From the NCBI GenBank assembly GCA_003599885.1, contig QZKW01000076.1, positions 47,675-111,674 of the forward strand: a stretch of DNA of 64,000 bases. Reading direction: 5' to 3'. The translations under genes were made by a program, and so were the position numbers. A model generated the notes under the pieces. That model ran no database searches and was not told where the DNA came from. It saw only the letters and a list, made by a program, of their open reading frames with translations. Positions 8,366 to 19,472 of the stretch are shown piece after piece (within the stretch, counting starts at the first letter, position 1; the number at the start of each line of letters is the position of its first letter). Source of the DNA: Desulfobacteraceae bacterium. Its GTDB lineage: Bacteria; Desulfobacterota; Desulfobacteria; Desulfobacterales; Desulfosalsimonadaceae.

Positions 8366-9326
8366 TATCTTTGTCTAATATTTTTTTAAAATCAGAAACA
8401 TCCGCAAGACCGCCCAAAAACTCATTGCCGGACAGGAATTGGCTGATATTCTGAAACGTAAACGAAATGTTGAAACGGTCGCTTTCAAAATTGGCCGGGG
8501 GGATCAAGCGGATGGCCTCCGGCAACTTGAGCCGTTGCAACCGGTCTTGAAAATTCTTTTCAAACCGCACCATTTCAGGATAGCGCATGCGCTGAAACTG
8601 TTCACGGATTTTCTGGATTTTCTGATGCCGCTCAAGGCCTGGATCGTCAATTATAACTGCCCCAAGCACCTCCCTGATCAGTTGAAGAATTGGCACATGA
8701 GCCGCCAAGGCAATCTCGCGGGCCATGGTCAGCATTTCCTTCTGATGATTGAGTGTGGGTTTTAATGTTTCAAACACATGCAGAAATATAAGCGCTGAGT
8801 CACGATCGAAATTGCCAAGTTCCAGGGCGATGGTCAGCGAAAGAACGCCGGAAATGATGGGACCAAACAATTCAGGATACACCATGGTCAGTTTTTTAAG
8901 TTTTTTGGTCAAGTCCGGGTTGACATGAAGGCCAATTTTTTGGGCTTCATGGCTCAGGATGCGGTCATCATCAAAAAATGCCGATAATTTTGTTATGGCA
9001 TTCGATTGTTCGATGGTGTTGAGGGCACGGTTGCAGGCGTTGTCCGCAATGGCCAGGCGGCAGCATTCCAGATCGCCCGCAGTACCTTCAACAATCCGGG
9101 CTTCAATGCGGTCCCATCCCAGTTCACGGCAGGCCGTAATTCTTCTGAATCCGCTGATAACAATGTATCTGCCGGCCTCCACCGACCGCAGCAAAGGCAG
9201 GGAAAGCAGTCCCACCTGCCCGATGGACGCTATCAGATCTTCAACGGATTGTTGCGTTGATATTTGATAGGTCGTGTCATTTAAATCGACACGACCGAGT
9301 TCAATGGTTTCAGAAAAAAATTGCAT
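8340..9326 (-). CDS. ParB N-terminal-domain (ParB/sulfiredoxin-like) protein
   Basis: A 328-residue protein. Residues about 8-100 are a ParB/sulfiredoxin-like nuclease domain with SGFRRITACRELGW (58-71), the ParB box II GxRRxxA. The rest is mostly helical and lacks a convincing ParB helix-turn-helix and dimer domain. No parA-type ATPase gene lies nearby, which argues against a chromosome or plasmid partition role. Chromosomal ParB uses CTP through this domain; whether this one does is unknown. The gene overlaps the SPL-like radical SAM gene by 26 bases and follows purC by 19 bases. The tight overlap suggests that it works with the SPL-like enzyme. ParB-N is well supported; the function is not known. 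Confidence 0.8.
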   Translation of the reverse strand: MQFFSETIELGRVDLNDTTYQISTQQSVEDLIASIGQVGLLSLPLLRSVEAGRYIVISGFRRITACRELGWDRIEARIVEGTAGDLECCRLAIADNACNRALNTIEQSNAITKLSAFFDDDRILSHEAQKIGLHVNPDLTKKLKKLTMVYPELFGPIISGVLSLTIALELGNFDRDSALIFLHVFETLKPTLNHQKEMLTMAREIALAAHVPILQLIREVLGAVIIDDPGLERHQKIQKIREQFQRMRYPEMVRFEKNFQDRLQRLKLPEAIRLIPPANFESDRFNISFTFQNISQFLSGNEFLGGLADVSDFKKILDKDIEDNPTIC

Positions 9327-9345
9327 TCGGCAATGGATGGGGGTT

Positions 9346-10230
9346 TCAACTGGTGAGGGAGGTCAAAGCCTCCATATATTTTTCAAATGTTTTTTGAATC
9401 ACTTCATCAGGCAATGACGGGGCGGGCGGGGTTTTGTCCCAGCGGATGGACGTTAAATAATCCCGTAAATACTGTTTGTCGAAACTGTTCTGAGACCCGC
9501 CGGGTTTATAGGTTGCTCTGGGCCAGAACCTTGATGAATCCGGGGTCAATACTTCATCAATCAAAATGACCTGATCATTTTGTATGCCGAATTCAAACTT
9601 GGTATCTGCAATAATAATCCCTTTTTCAGCGGCAACAGCTTCGCCCTTTTTATATATGGCCAAGCTTAACTGTTTGACCTTTTCGGCCAGATCGGAGCCG
9701 ATCAGACGGGCCGCTTCGTCAAAATCAATATTAATATCATGAGTGCCCATGGCTTCTTTGGTGGAAGGCGTAAAAATGGGTTCCGGCAGCTTATCGGATT
9801 CCTTGAGTCCTTCGGGGAGTTGGATGCCGCAAACAGTTCCGGACTCTTTGTATGACTGCCAGCCTGATCCGGTAATATACCCTCTCACGACACACTCAAT
9901 GGGAAGCGGTTTAGCTTTATGAACCAGCATGCTTCTATCGCGCAGGATATCAGCGTAAGGCTTACAAACCGCCGGGTATTCGTCGACATTACTTGAAATC
10001 ACGTGATTGGGAACGATGGACCCCATAAGGTTAAACCAGAACAAGGAAATACGGGTTAAAATCTCCCCTTTTCTCGGGACAGGATCCGGCATCACCACGT
10101 CATAAGCGGAAATGCGATCCGATGCGACCATTAACAGCTTGTCACCCAGGTCATAAATATCCCTGACCTTGCCTCTTTGAAGTAAATTTAACTCCGGAAA
10201 TTCAGTTTGAAAAAGGGCATTGCTTGACAT
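9346..10230 (-). CDS. purC: Phosphoribosylaminoimidazole-succinocarboxamide synthase
   Basis: A 294-residue SAICAR synthetase that joins CAIR and aspartate with ATP in de novo purine synthesis. Seen: [19 protein letters not shown] at the N-terminus with the ATP-binding strand, [16 protein letters not shown] in the centre, and a C-terminal [12 protein letters not shown]. The length is that of the long bacterial/eukaryotic-like form rather than the short ~240-residue form. I start at ATG 10230, which has GGAG 6 bases upstream; the codon before it is a TTG that could extend the frame by one residue but sits too close. It sits in an operon-like run of signalling genes, an unusual place for a purine gene. 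Confidence 0.96.
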   Translation of the reverse strand: MSSNALFQTEFPELNLLQRGKVRDIYDLGDKLLMVASDRISAYDVVMPDPVPRKGEILTRISLFWFNLMGSIVPNHVISSNVDEYPAVCKPYADILRDRSMLVHKAKPLPIECVVRGYITGSGWQSYKESGTVCGIQLPEGLKESDKLPEPIFTPSTKEAMGTHDINIDFDEAARLIGSDLAEKVKQLSLAIYKKGEAVAAEKGIIIADTKFEFGIQNDQVILIDEVLTPDSSRFWPRATYKPGGSQNSFDKQYLRDYLTSIRWDKTPPAPSLPDEVIQKTFEKYMEALTSLTS

Positions 10231-10278
10231 CAATTACTCCGTAAGGGTTGAATATGAATCTATAAATCGATTTGTGTG

Positions 10279-10629
10279 TTAAACGTTAAACTGTTTATTG
10301 AATTCATTGATATATTTTTTTAAGACAACAAGCGCTTCCTTGTTAACCTGGATGAACTCAATGCCAGCCTCAAACATTTTCCCTTCTCCCCGGTTGGCAT
10401 ACACCACTTTCCCCTTTATTTCAATCAAGTCATCTTCAATTCCAATTGAAATCAATAGGATATATTTAGTGTCAATCGGCTCATGGGTTTCCAGCTGGAG
10501 GCCGGTCTCGCTGATGTTCAACGTTCGGCCCATCCCCTGATTCCATGCTTTGCCGTCCGGATCAAGAGTGACATACGATAAAAGATTTAATGCTTCAACC
10601 CGGTCATGCTTTCGTTTATTATCTCCCAT
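10279..10629 (-). CDS. Single-domain PilZ cyclic-di-GMP effector
   Basis: A 116-residue protein that is almost entirely one PilZ domain. Both cyclic-di-GMP motifs are intact: RKHDR (6-10) and NISETG (38-43). A helical tail with a Lys/Asn-rich end follows. AAGGAG lies 7 bases upstream of the ATG. It lies between the DUF4388/cNMP gene and purC on the same strand, in a run that also holds an MglA-like GTPase. Binding of cyclic-di-GMP is expected; the partner is unknown. A motility or polarity role is inferred from context. Confidence 0.88.
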   Translation of the reverse strand: MGDNKRKHDRVEALNLLSYVTLDPDGKAWNQGMGRTLNISETGLQLETHEPIDTKYILLISIGIEDDLIEIKGKVVYANRGEGKMFEAGIEFIQVNKEALVVLKKYINEFNKQFNV

Positions 10630-10732
10630 GAATGAACTCCTTCTGGTTGAAAATCATTTTCACTATTAAAAAAATACCCATTTATTTAAAGGCTATTTGA
10701 CATTTACAAAAAAAAACAAAAAGAATCAATAC

Positions 10733-11914
10733 TCATTCCTTGCCCGCCGGGTCTTTTTTTAAAATATCGACCAACCTTGCGGTGGTTATGGAGAGGCAAG
10801 TGAAGGTATGCTGGATCATGTTTTTGAGCATCAATGACAGTTTATCGTACTCTTTTTTTAACCCGATCAGATTGATTTGTTGGATTGAAAAATCATCTGA
10901 AACAAACACCTCAGCGGAATGGGGCTCATGCGAGGTATTTAAAAACGCAATATTCCCAATAAAATCACCGATGGTTAAGGCGCACAAAGGGATATACAGG
11001 TTATCGATTTTTCTGACGATAACAGCATTACCGGAGGTTATTTTCATAACATAATTGTTCGCCTTATCAGGCAACGGCAGGTGCTTCATTGGGCTCATGC
11101 TCTTCTGCAGAGCCACTTTTTCGAAAACCGCAGTTGCGCAGGTATGGGTGATTCGCTTCAGACGATTGTCAAATGACGCCAAGACAGTTCTTAACTCTTC
11201 GGACAATTTAGAATATTCTTCTAAAATACGATGATAATCCAGAACCCCCAATTGAACCCGCCCGATGGCAGTAACTGTGGCGCTCCGCACATTGCTTCTG
11301 ACGTTTTGGGAGGTAATGCTGCCGATAAATGCGCCATCGGACAATTTAGTGATGGGCACCTGTCCTTCGGGCAGCAACCGGACGACTTCCACCGTCCCCT
11401 CAAGAATAACCCACAGCCAGTTGCCGAACTTCTCCTGGACCACGATTTCCTGGCCGTCTTCGAATTCATCTTCATCAACGATATATAAATAGTCAACAAT
11501 CGGCCCTTTGATGACCGGCAGGCCGGAGGCGTCTTTTAAATCCAGATTCAATTTTCGTGTCTCAGTACTTCCAAACGTCTGGATTAGGCCATCATCCAAC
11601 ATCCTCAGCCCGTCAAGAATGATTTCCATCCGGCTTTTGTGAATATTTTTATTTACGAGAACAGGTTCTTCATTGAATTCAAAATAGGCATCCAGCCAGC
11701 CGAAAAAGGAATTTAAAACATTAATGCCGGTATCATTCTGATACTCAGCATCAACCGGATTGCCGTCCACGCAGTAAATCAACCCTGACCCATCAGCATG
11801 CATACTGGACAATTTAATGACGCCAGTGCTTCCGAGTCCGCCGAGAAGTTGAAGTAATTCAGCAAGACCAAGAAAGCTCAACCTGCCGCTTAACGCACTG
11901 TTCGAATTTATCAT
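10733..11914 (-). CDS. DUF4388 plus two cyclic-nucleotide-binding-like domains
   Basis: A protein of about 393 residues. The N-terminus (LSGRLSFLGLAELLQLLGGL) starts a DUF4388 domain of about 120 residues, common in myxobacterial and desulfobacterial signalling proteins. Two cyclic-nucleotide-binding (CNB) beta-roll-like segments follow, the first around WVILEGTVEVV and GAFIGS, the second around GNAVIVRK and GDFIGNIAF. No output domain is visible, so it probably acts as an adaptor. The ATG at 11914 is 5 bases after the mglA stop; a TTG six codons upstream (11932) would overlap that gene. Neither has a clear Shine-Dalgarno, so translational coupling to mglA is likely. The ligand is unknown. 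Confidence 0.78.
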   Translation of the reverse strand: MINSNSALSGRLSFLGLAELLQLLGGLGSTGVIKLSSMHADGSGLIYCVDGNPVDAEYQNDTGINVLNSFFGWLDAYFEFNEEPVLVNKNIHKSRMEIILDGLRMLDDGLIQTFGSTETRKLNLDLKDASGLPVIKGPIVDYLYIVDEDEFEDGQEIVVQEKFGNWLWVILEGTVEVVRLLPEGQVPITKLSDGAFIGSITSQNVRSNVRSATVTAIGRVQLGVLDYHRILEEYSKLSEELRTVLASFDNRLKRITHTCATAVFEKVALQKSMSPMKHLPLPDKANNYVMKITSGNAVIVRKIDNLYIPLCALTIGDFIGNIAFLNTSHEPHSAEVFVSDDFSIQQINLIGLKKEYDKLSLMLKNMIQHTFTCLSITTARLVDILKKDPAGKE

Positions 11915-11919
11915 AATTA

Positions 11920-12534
11920 CTATTGGGCCCAATTAAATTCATTTTGCAGTGATTGTAATGTGAGTTTAAGCACCTGAGTTAATGTATTGCCGACCCCTTG
12001 CCCGGATAAAGCGCTGGCGGGAAAAAAAGGTACTTTGAGTTGGCGGTTGAGCTCATGGTCCATTTTTTCAATGGACATTACCGGCAAACCCATCTGTTCA
12101 AGGTCCCGCTTATTATATTGCAGGACCAGCGGAATCTTACGGATGCTCAAGCCCATTTTCAGGAGATTTTCGTGCAGATCCTTGAGTGAAATCATATTTT
12201 TTTCCCGCCGGACGGCAAGGGAATCAGCCACAAACACCACCCCGTCCACTCCTTTTAGAACGAGTTGACGGGTTGCCTGGTATTTTATCTGGCCGGGAAC
12301 CGTATACAGTTGCACTTTGACATCACAACCCTTTATTTTGCCGAGGCCTAACGGTAAAAAGTCAAAAAAAAGCGTCCGGTCCCCTTCGGTGTCGATGGAA
12401 ATCATCTTGCCGATAACCTGCTTTTGAAATGCCTTGTGAATATATTCAAGATTTGTGGTTTTACCGCTGCGTCCGGGACCATAATACACAATCTTGCATT
12501 CAATCTGCCGATTTTTAAGGTTAATGACCGCCAT
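11920..12534 (-). CDS. mglA: MglA-like small Ras-type GTPase
   Basis: A 204-residue GTPase of the bacterial MglA family. Seen: P-loop GPGRSGKT (19-26), VPGQ preceded by YT instead of the usual WDxxGQ (a hallmark of MglA proteins), and the guanine-specificity motif NKRD. MglA sets cell polarity for gliding and type IV pili in Myxococcus together with the GAP MglB. No MglB (roadblock) gene is seen in the window. ATG 12534 gives the typical family start MAVINLK and has GGAG 6 bases upstream; a TTG four codons earlier was rejected. It is co-directional with a TPR gene upstream and the DUF4388/cNMP gene downstream (5 bases), which suggests one polarity or motility signalling unit. Confidence 0.88.
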   Translation of the reverse strand: MAVINLKNRQIECKIVYYGPGRSGKTTNLEYIHKAFQKQVIGKMISIDTEGDRTLFFDFLPLGLGKIKGCDVKVQLYTVPGQIKYQATRQLVLKGVDGVVFVADSLAVRREKNMISLKDLHENLLKMGLSIRKIPLVLQYNKRDLEQMGLPVMSIEKMDHELNRQLKVPFFPASALSGQGVGNTLTQVLKLTLQSLQNEFNWAQ

Positions 12535-12601
12535 TAAGAGCTCCAATGAGTTCCATTGTTAACATATTGATAAAATCAACAGCCGCTGTTTGAAATACCT
12601 T

Positions 12602-13525
12602 TCAGGAAATAATTTTGATGATTTTAATTTCAAGGCTGGAGTCACCTTTTTTAGGCCCCGCATTAATTTCATTTCTGGCAGAAACATACCCTTCCCCTGA
12701 AAAAATGGCGACGGAAGAATAAAACGTCATGTCTTTAAAAAGATCACCGGGCTTGATGCTTTCTATTAACTCTTTTTGCTTTCGGGGCATAATCATTTGA
12801 ATATATTGACCGGACTGGAAACTGACTTCCAGTTCGACTTTTTCACCTTCCCTCGCACCTCTCGGCAACGCAAAACGGACGGAGTTAATATCGAGCAATT
12901 CATCCTCATCGATTTCAGAATCCGGCTCCACGGTCTGCTGGGATTCCAGACCGTCGATCTCAATTTCAAGATTAAGACCTTTTTGCTTAACTAGTGCAGA
13001 AAAGTAATTTTGAATGGATGCGATTTCTTCAGGAGGGAACAGCTTGGTTTTACGCCATTTCTGATACAGGGAAACGGCATAATCGCCGTAATTTTGTTCA
13101 AGCCAGCACCATAAAATATTCTTCGCCGCATCCAGACGAAGCGCATCTTGATCCAGCAACCGGTTAAATTCTTCGATGGCTTTATCATATTGTCCGAATT
13201 TCGCCAGTGCGATGGCGCCGCCCAACGATGATGACCCTTTTGCTTCCGGATCATTAAAACTGTACATTTCTTTCATCAATGATTGCGCGTCTGGCGAGGC
13301 TTGAGGCGCCTTCTTCGTGCCGTCAAGTCTTTGGATGGTCTTTTTCAGTGTTTCTATGCGGGCCGAAATTTTCGCAAGAAGCGTATTCCGGTTCCGGATA
13401 TTCTGATTGGCTTTGATCAGGCCTTCAATGGCACGGAATTTTTCGAGGGACTCCACCAGCAGACCATGGGTCTCGTAAAGTTCTGCCTCCTGATAGTATG
13501 CTTTAATTTTTTCCCCAAGATTCAT
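12602..13525 (-). CDS. TPR-containing protein, MglA-associated, function unknown
   Basis: A 307-residue soluble protein. The first 60 residues are a helical, coiled-coil-prone hairpin. Residues about 95-170 contain TPR-like helices (GGAIALAKFGQYDKAIEEFNRLL and the next repeat). An acidic linker (DSEIDEDELLDIN) leads to a C-terminal beta-rich domain of about 85 residues that resembles PilZ-like barrels in pattern but has no RxxxR or DxSxxG motif. It is the first gene of the long minus-strand run and precedes mglA by 67 bases. A scaffold role for MglA-related signalling is inference from position. I do not recognise a named family for the C-terminal part. Confidence 0.7.
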   Translation of the reverse strand: MNLGEKIKAYYQEAELYETHGLLVESLEKFRAIEGLIKANQNIRNRNTLLAKISARIETLKKTIQRLDGTKKAPQASPDAQSLMKEMYSFNDPEAKGSSSLGGAIALAKFGQYDKAIEEFNRLLDQDALRLDAAKNILWCWLEQNYGDYAVSLYQKWRKTKLFPPEEIASIQNYFSALVKQKGLNLEIEIDGLESQQTVEPDSEIDEDELLDINSVRFALPRGAREGEKVELEVSFQSGQYIQMIMPRKQKELIESIKPGDLFKDMTFYSSVAIFSGEGYVSARNEINAGPKKGDSSLEIKIIKIIS

Positions 13526-13621
13526 CTGCGTCCCCGGTCAACGATTAACTGTAATTATTGTCAGTTAGCATATTAAAGGCCGGGAATAAAGTTTTTCTGC
13601 ATTTTTTAATATTGCATCCCT

Positions 13622-13647
13622 CATGACATTCTGTTTTTATTGTCATG
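13622..13647. repeat. 7-bp inverted repeat between TPR gene and mdh
   Basis: CATGACA (13622-13628) and TGTCATG (13641-13647) are exact reverse complements with a 12-base T-rich spacer. It sits in the 232-base divergent gap, about 110 bases upstream of the mdh start, and could be an operator. No regulator can be named. Confidence 0.35.
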
Positions 13648-13715
13648 CAATTATGGGCTCCCGCCTTATTTATTAAATACTTATAATCAGGAACCTTGTC
13701 AAGCTTGCTGATTGA

Positions 13716-14698
<983 letters not shown>

Positions 14699-14713
14699 CT
14701 GCGCGTCGTTTTA

Positions 14714-16537
14714 TTAAGGAAGCGTCGACAATGCGCTGAAAATTGTCCTTGCCGTTGCCAAATTGATGCCGGGCGTGGCAGTCAGATCTTCCACCGTCGC
14801 CTCGCGCAGTTTCTGAAAACTGGAGAATTGTTTCATCAAAGCCGCTTTGCGCTTTTTGCCGATACCGGGTATGGCGTCAAGGCAGGAGTGCAAAGCGGTT
14901 TTTCCGCGTTTTTGGCGATGAAAGGCAATGGCGAAGCGGTGGGCCTCATCCCGGATGCGCTGAAGTAAAAACATTGCCTCCATATCTTTTCCGAAATTCA
15001 CCGGGTTGACCCGGCCCGGCAAATAGATCTTATCCGTTGGCTCATTACGGTCCACGTCTTTTTTGGCGATGCCGATAATTCCAAAGGCATTCTTCAGTCC
15101 CAGCCGCTCAATGACCGATACCGCGATATTCAACTGGCCCCTGCCCCCGTCCACCATCAACAGATCGGGCAAGTCGGTATCCTGATGGCCTTTTTTAAAC
15201 CGCCGTGCCAGGACTTCGCTCATGGACGCATAATCATCCTGAAGATCAACGGTTTTGATCGTATAGCGGCGGTAGCTTTTTTTCTCCGGTTTGCCGTCGA
15301 CAAATACCACCATCCCGGACACCAGATTGCTGCCCGATATGCCGGAATTGTCAAAGCACTCAATGCGCCTCGGCACAGCCTTTAATTGCAGCCGACGGGC
15401 CAGGCCCTCAAGCAGCTCGCTTCCTGCCGCCATTTCATCCATTATCCGGGTAAGCCGGGTACTGGCGTTTTCTCCGGCCATGGAGAGCAGACGCAGCTTA
15501 TCCCCGCGTTTTGGCAAGATGACGCGAACTGACGTTTTTTTGATTTCAGACAGCCATCCGGAAAAGACAGGTGCATCCTCCAGTTGCAGCGGAACAATAA
15601 TTTCTTTGGGGACATAATCGGATTTGCCGTAATACTGTTTCACAAACGCATCAACAATTTCATGGTCCGGGGAAATCGCATCCTTGAAAACAAACTGGCG
15701 CACCGCCTGAAAAAATCCGTTCCGGACAAGCAGCACAACCAGCACCGCAACCATATCATTTCTCGAAATAGCGATGACATCCCTGTCAACAAAATCCCTG
15801 GTGACCGCTATCTGCTTTTCCACCGTGGTCTGCAAGGCGAAAATTTTATCCCGCAACCTGGCGGCTTCTTCAAACGCCTGTTTCTCTGCGGCAGCCGTCA
15901 TTTCATCGGTAAATTTTCGGATCAGGTCATAAATCCGGCCATTTAAAAACATCCGGACCTCGTCCACCATTTTCCTGTACGCCTGCCGGTCCACAGGATA
16001 GCAGCAGGGAGCCAGACACAAACCCATCTGATAATTCAGACAGGGTCTGGATCGCGAGACTACCTGATCGGACAGGCATTTTCGCAATTTAAAGGCTTTG
16101 TTGATGATTTTGATGGTGTCGCGTACGGACCCCGGTGATGTGTATGGGCCGAAATAGACCGCACGGTCATTTCCGGTTTTCCGGACAACTTGCAGGCAGG
16201 GATAATCGCTCTCCAGGTCAATGCGGATGGACGGATACCGCTTGTCGTCCTTTAAAAGGATATTGTAGCGGGGTTTATATTTTTTAATGAGAGTGGATTC
16301 GAGAATTAAGGCGTCATTTTCAGAAGGGGTGACAATGGTTTCAAATGAGGCGATTTGTTTCACCAGTACGCCGGTTTTTAAATCCGGATGCGACTGTTTG
16401 ATAAAATAGGACGCCAGGCGTTTCTTTAAGTTTCCTGCTTTGCCCACATAGATGATCTTGCCCCTTTCGTCCTTCATCAGATAGACGCCGGGGCCGGACG
16501 AAATGGATGGCAATTGCTGGGCGAGGGTGTTTTCCAA
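14714..16537 (-). CDS. uvrC: UvrABC system protein C
   Basis: A 607-residue excision endonuclease subunit that makes both incisions in nucleotide excision repair. In order: GIY-YIG nuclease domain (GPGVYLMKD and IIYVGKAGNLKKR, 17-45), a UVR domain for UvrB binding (about 205-240, QAFEEAARLRDKIFALQ), an RNase-H-like endonuclease domain (ECFDNSGISGSN, LLMVDGGRGQL), and C-terminal tandem helix-hairpin-helix motifs (IPGIGKKRKAAL). The frame opens with TTG at 16537, directly after the uvrB stop (17-base gap), so it is probably coupled to uvrB. Confidence 0.97.
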   Translation of the reverse strand: MENTLAQQLPSISSGPGVYLMKDERGKIIYVGKAGNLKKRLASYFIKQSHPDLKTGVLVKQIASFETIVTPSENDALILESTLIKKYKPRYNILLKDDKRYPSIRIDLESDYPCLQVVRKTGNDRAVYFGPYTSPGSVRDTIKIINKAFKLRKCLSDQVVSRSRPCLNYQMGLCLAPCCYPVDRQAYRKMVDEVRMFLNGRIYDLIRKFTDEMTAAAEKQAFEEAARLRDKIFALQTTVEKQIAVTRDFVDRDVIAISRNDMVAVLVVLLVRNGFFQAVRQFVFKDAISPDHEIVDAFVKQYYGKSDYVPKEIIVPLQLEDAPVFSGWLSEIKKTSVRVILPKRGDKLRLLSMAGENASTRLTRIMDEMAAGSELLEGLARRLQLKAVPRRIECFDNSGISGSNLVSGMVVFVDGKPEKKSYRRYTIKTVDLQDDYASMSEVLARRFKKGHQDTDLPDLLMVDGGRGQLNIAVSVIERLGLKNAFGIIGIAKKDVDRNEPTDKIYLPGRVNPVNFGKDMEAMFLLQRIRDEAHRFAIAFHRQKRGKTALHSCLDAIPGIGKKRKAALMKQFSSFQKLREATVEDLTATPGINLATARTIFSALSTLP

Positions 16538-16554
16538 AGTTAAAAACCAATCAT

Positions 16555-18561
16555 CTATGTTTCAAAATCAAATACATGCAGCTTCTTGAGGGCAATAATC
16601 CGGTCCCGGATCTCGGCCGCTTTTTCAAACGCCAGTTCCTTGGCTGCGGCGTTCATCTGTTTTTCCAGAGAAGCGATCTGGGTTTCCAGGTTTTCGTAAG
16701 ACGTATAGGTGGCCATGGATTCGCTCACCTGCATGGCGGCCTGGCTGTCCATGGATGGATAGAACCTTGACAACAGCGCCCCGGAAATTTCTTTTATAAT
16801 GGTTGCCGGTTCAATGCCGTGGTCCTGGTTGTACTTCGTCTGGATTTTTCTCCGGCGCATGGTTTCATCATAGGCGCTCTGCATGGAGTGCGTAATATTT
16901 TCGCCATACATTAAAACCTTGCCGTTAAGATTTCTCGCAGCCCGCCCGCAGGTCTGGATCAGCGACCGGGCGGAACGGAGAAACCCCTCTTTGTCGGCGT
17001 CCAGAATTGCCACGAGCGACACTTCCGGAATATCCAGACCTTCCCGCAGCAGATTGATACCGATCAGCACATCAAACTCACCTGTGCGCAATTCCTGAAT
17101 AATTTCGAGCCGCTCCAGGGTTTTAATGTCCGAATGCAGGTATTTGACCGCAATTCCCAGGTCCGTATAATAATCCGTTAAATCTTCGGCCATCCGTTTG
17201 GTCAGGGTGGTGACCAGCACCCGTTCTTTTTTCTGAATGCGAAGCTGGATTTCATCAAACAGATCATCCACCTGCCGTTTCGCGTCCCGGAACTCGATCA
17301 GCGGGTCGATGAGTCCTGTGGGCCGGACGATCAGCTCGTGAATTTCTCCCCTGCTCTTTTCCACTTCATAATCCGCGGGGGTCGCGGAAACATAGACAAC
17401 CTGATTTACGCGGGAATTGAATTCATCAAACCTCAGGGGCCGGTTGTCGAGAGCTGACGGCAGCCGGAACCCGAACTCCACCAACGTTTCCTTGCGCGAC
17501 CGGTCGCCTTTGTACATGCCCCCGATCTGGGGAACGGCAATGTGGCTTTCATCAATAAACACCAGAAAGTCCGGCGGAAAATAATCGAGCAGGGTCGGGG
17601 GCGGCTCGCCGGGAGCCCTTCCGGTGATGTGCCGGGCGTAATTTTCAATGCCGTTGCAGTACCCGATTTCCTGAATCATTTCCAGATCAAAACCGGTTCT
17701 TTCCTCAATACGCTGGGCCTCAATGAGTTTTCTGTTCTTCACAAAATAATCAATCCGGTCCTTCAGTTCCGCATTCACGTCCTCAATGATGCGGTCCCGG
17801 GTGCGCTGATGGGTCACATAATGACTGGCCGGATAGATCATAAGGTTCTTTAGGGTTTTCTTCTGATTGCCGGTCAGGGGGTCGATTTCAAAGAGTCCGT
17901 CAATGGTGTCCCCGAAAAACTCCACGCGCACGGCCGTGTCTTCTTCATACGCTGGAAAAATTTCCACCCGGTCCCCACGGACCCGGAACACGCCCCGGTG
18001 AAAATCCATGTCATTGCGTTCATACTGAATTTCCACCAGCCGGGAGATCAACTGGTCCCGCGAAAAATCAGCGTCTTTTTCCAGCTCGATGCGCATGGCG
18101 ATATAGTCTTCGGGCGCGCCAAGACCGTAAATGCAGGACACGCTGGCCACCACCAGGGCGTCGGGCCGGGACAGCACGGATCGGGTGGCCGAATGCCGCA
18201 TTTTGTCGATCATTTCATTAATGGACGAGTCTTTCTGAATATAGGTATCCGATACGGGCAGATAGGCTTCCGGCTGATAATAATCGTAATAACTGACAAA
18301 ATATTCCACGGCGTTTTCCGGGAACAGGCCCTTGAACTCATTGTAAAGCTGGGCCGCCAGGGTTTTGTTCGGGGCCAGAATCAGGGTGGGTTTTTGCACT
18401 TTTTCAATGATGTGGGCCATGGTGAAGGTTTTGCCGGAACCGGTCACCCCCAGCATCACCTGGTGGGGCTTGCCTTCCAGCACACCCCTGCTGATGGCTT
18501 CGATGGCCGAGGGCTGATCGCCTCTGGGGGTCATATCGGAGATGATTTTAAAAGAGGTCAT
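16555..18561 (-). CDS. uvrB: UvrABC system protein B
   Basis: A 668-residue DNA helicase-like damage verifier of nucleotide excision repair. Seen: Walker A GVTGSGKT (38-45), the beta-hairpin YDYYQPEAY (92-100) that clamps the strand, DESH Walker B, the helicase VI region RAARNLNGK, and a C-terminal UVR domain (about 630-665) that contacts UvrC. The length is standard. It lies 16 bases after the methyltransferase gene and 17 bases before uvrC, all on the minus strand. Confidence 0.97.
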   Translation of the reverse strand: MTSFKIISDMTPRGDQPSAIEAISRGVLEGKPHQVMLGVTGSGKTFTMAHIIEKVQKPTLILAPNKTLAAQLYNEFKGLFPENAVEYFVSYYDYYQPEAYLPVSDTYIQKDSSINEMIDKMRHSATRSVLSRPDALVVASVSCIYGLGAPEDYIAMRIELEKDADFSRDQLISRLVEIQYERNDMDFHRGVFRVRGDRVEIFPAYEEDTAVRVEFFGDTIDGLFEIDPLTGNQKKTLKNLMIYPASHYVTHQRTRDRIIEDVNAELKDRIDYFVKNRKLIEAQRIEERTGFDLEMIQEIGYCNGIENYARHITGRAPGEPPPTLLDYFPPDFLVFIDESHIAVPQIGGMYKGDRSRKETLVEFGFRLPSALDNRPLRFDEFNSRVNQVVYVSATPADYEVEKSRGEIHELIVRPTGLIDPLIEFRDAKRQVDDLFDEIQLRIQKKERVLVTTLTKRMAEDLTDYYTDLGIAVKYLHSDIKTLERLEIIQELRTGEFDVLIGINLLREGLDIPEVSLVAILDADKEGFLRSARSLIQTCGRAARNLNGKVLMYGENITHSMQSAYDETMRRRKIQTKYNQDHGIEPATIIKEISGALLSRFYPSMDSQAAMQVSESMATYTSYENLETQIASLEKQMNAAAKELAFEKAAEIRDRIIALKKLHVFDFET

Positions 18562-18577
18562 GGCGGGAAATCTGATT

Positions 18578-19351
18578 TTAAATCTTTTTTCCTATATAGA
18601 ACACATATCCGTAAAACTCTTTGTATTTATAATATAACTCAGCTTCATGCCGTTGGTTTTTGACGAGCTCTTCGGCAGTTTTATTGCCTGCATATTTTTT
18701 TAAAAATTTCTCCTGGGCAGGCACTTGCAGAGCATAAAAATGCTCCATCCAGCAATTTTCCGGCAAAACAAAAGTAGCCATTGGAATATATCCGGCTTGT
18801 TGCATCTGCTTGACTTTATGTGAAATGATGTCAATTTCCGGATAAGCATCTTTCCAAAACCTGTCAATTTCGTCAGGCCGCTTTTCGGTGAACCAGGAGG
18901 CTTCTGAAACGGCAATAAAGCCCCCTGTCTTCAGAAACTTGCGCCATTCGTTGATACCTCGTTCAAACCCGATATTATAGATCGCCCCTTCTGACCAGAT
19001 TAAATCCAACTCCTCATTCTGAAAAGAAAGATGATCCATTGAGCCAACAACACCCTCCACCCTGTCCTGGAGATTGAGCTTCCGGCAATTCACATTGAAG
19101 ATATCGATAAAGTCGGCAAACAGATCAATGCCGGTAATGTGACCTGATGTATGTTGAGCCAATACCATCGTCTGACCGCCGGTGCCGCAACCGATATCGG
19201 CAATTTTTGATTCATTCGTCAGGTTATCAATAAAGCTCAAGGCCTTGCTCGTAACTTCAGAGCTCCCAGGGCCTTGCCGTTCCATGCCCGAAAAATATTC
19301 GCAGATTAATTTAAAATCAAATTCATGAATTGATTTAGTTTCATCGCTCAT
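18578..19351 (-). CDS. Class I SAM-dependent methyltransferase (second)
   Basis: A 257-residue methyltransferase with motif [13 protein letters not shown] (50-61), acidic motif II (ITGIDLF) and post-I motif [15 protein letters not shown]. This pattern is common to the UbiE/COQ5-like group (Methyltransf_11/25). There is no membrane segment. It ends 16 bases before uvrB on the same strand, but a repair role cannot be inferred from that alone. It is not closely similar by eye to the methyltransferase at 4457. The substrate is unknown. Confidence 0.8.
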   Translation of the reverse strand: MSDETKSIHEFDFKLICEYFSGMERQGPGSSEVTSKALSFIDNLTNESKIADIGCGTGGQTMVLAQHTSGHITGIDLFADFIDIFNVNCRKLNLQDRVEGVVGSMDHLSFQNEELDLIWSEGAIYNIGFERGINEWRKFLKTGGFIAVSEASWFTEKRPDEIDRFWKDAYPEIDIISHKVKQMQQAGYIPMATFVLPENCWMEHFYALQVPAQEKFLKKYAGNKTAEELVKNQRHEAELYYKYKEFYGYVFYIGKKI

Positions 19352-19472
19352 GATTATTTGCTTATTTTTTCAACGTGCTTTGCCTTTACAGCGGTTGGGA
19401 AAACTCAGCCAACAGCAGGTATCAGCGAGCGCGGCTTTTTGAGCAGTTTCTGTGGAATAATGGGTTGGCCGT

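Noticed and set aside
8340..9326. Chromosome or plasmid partition locus / origin
   Set aside because: ParB-N only, with no ParA, no parS-like repeat seen and no dnaA or rep gene.
17998..18663. 221-codon plus-strand open frame across uvrB
   Set aside because: It lies antisense to the well-conserved uvrB and has low-complexity His/Gly/Phe-rich translation and no ribosome site; a shadow frame.
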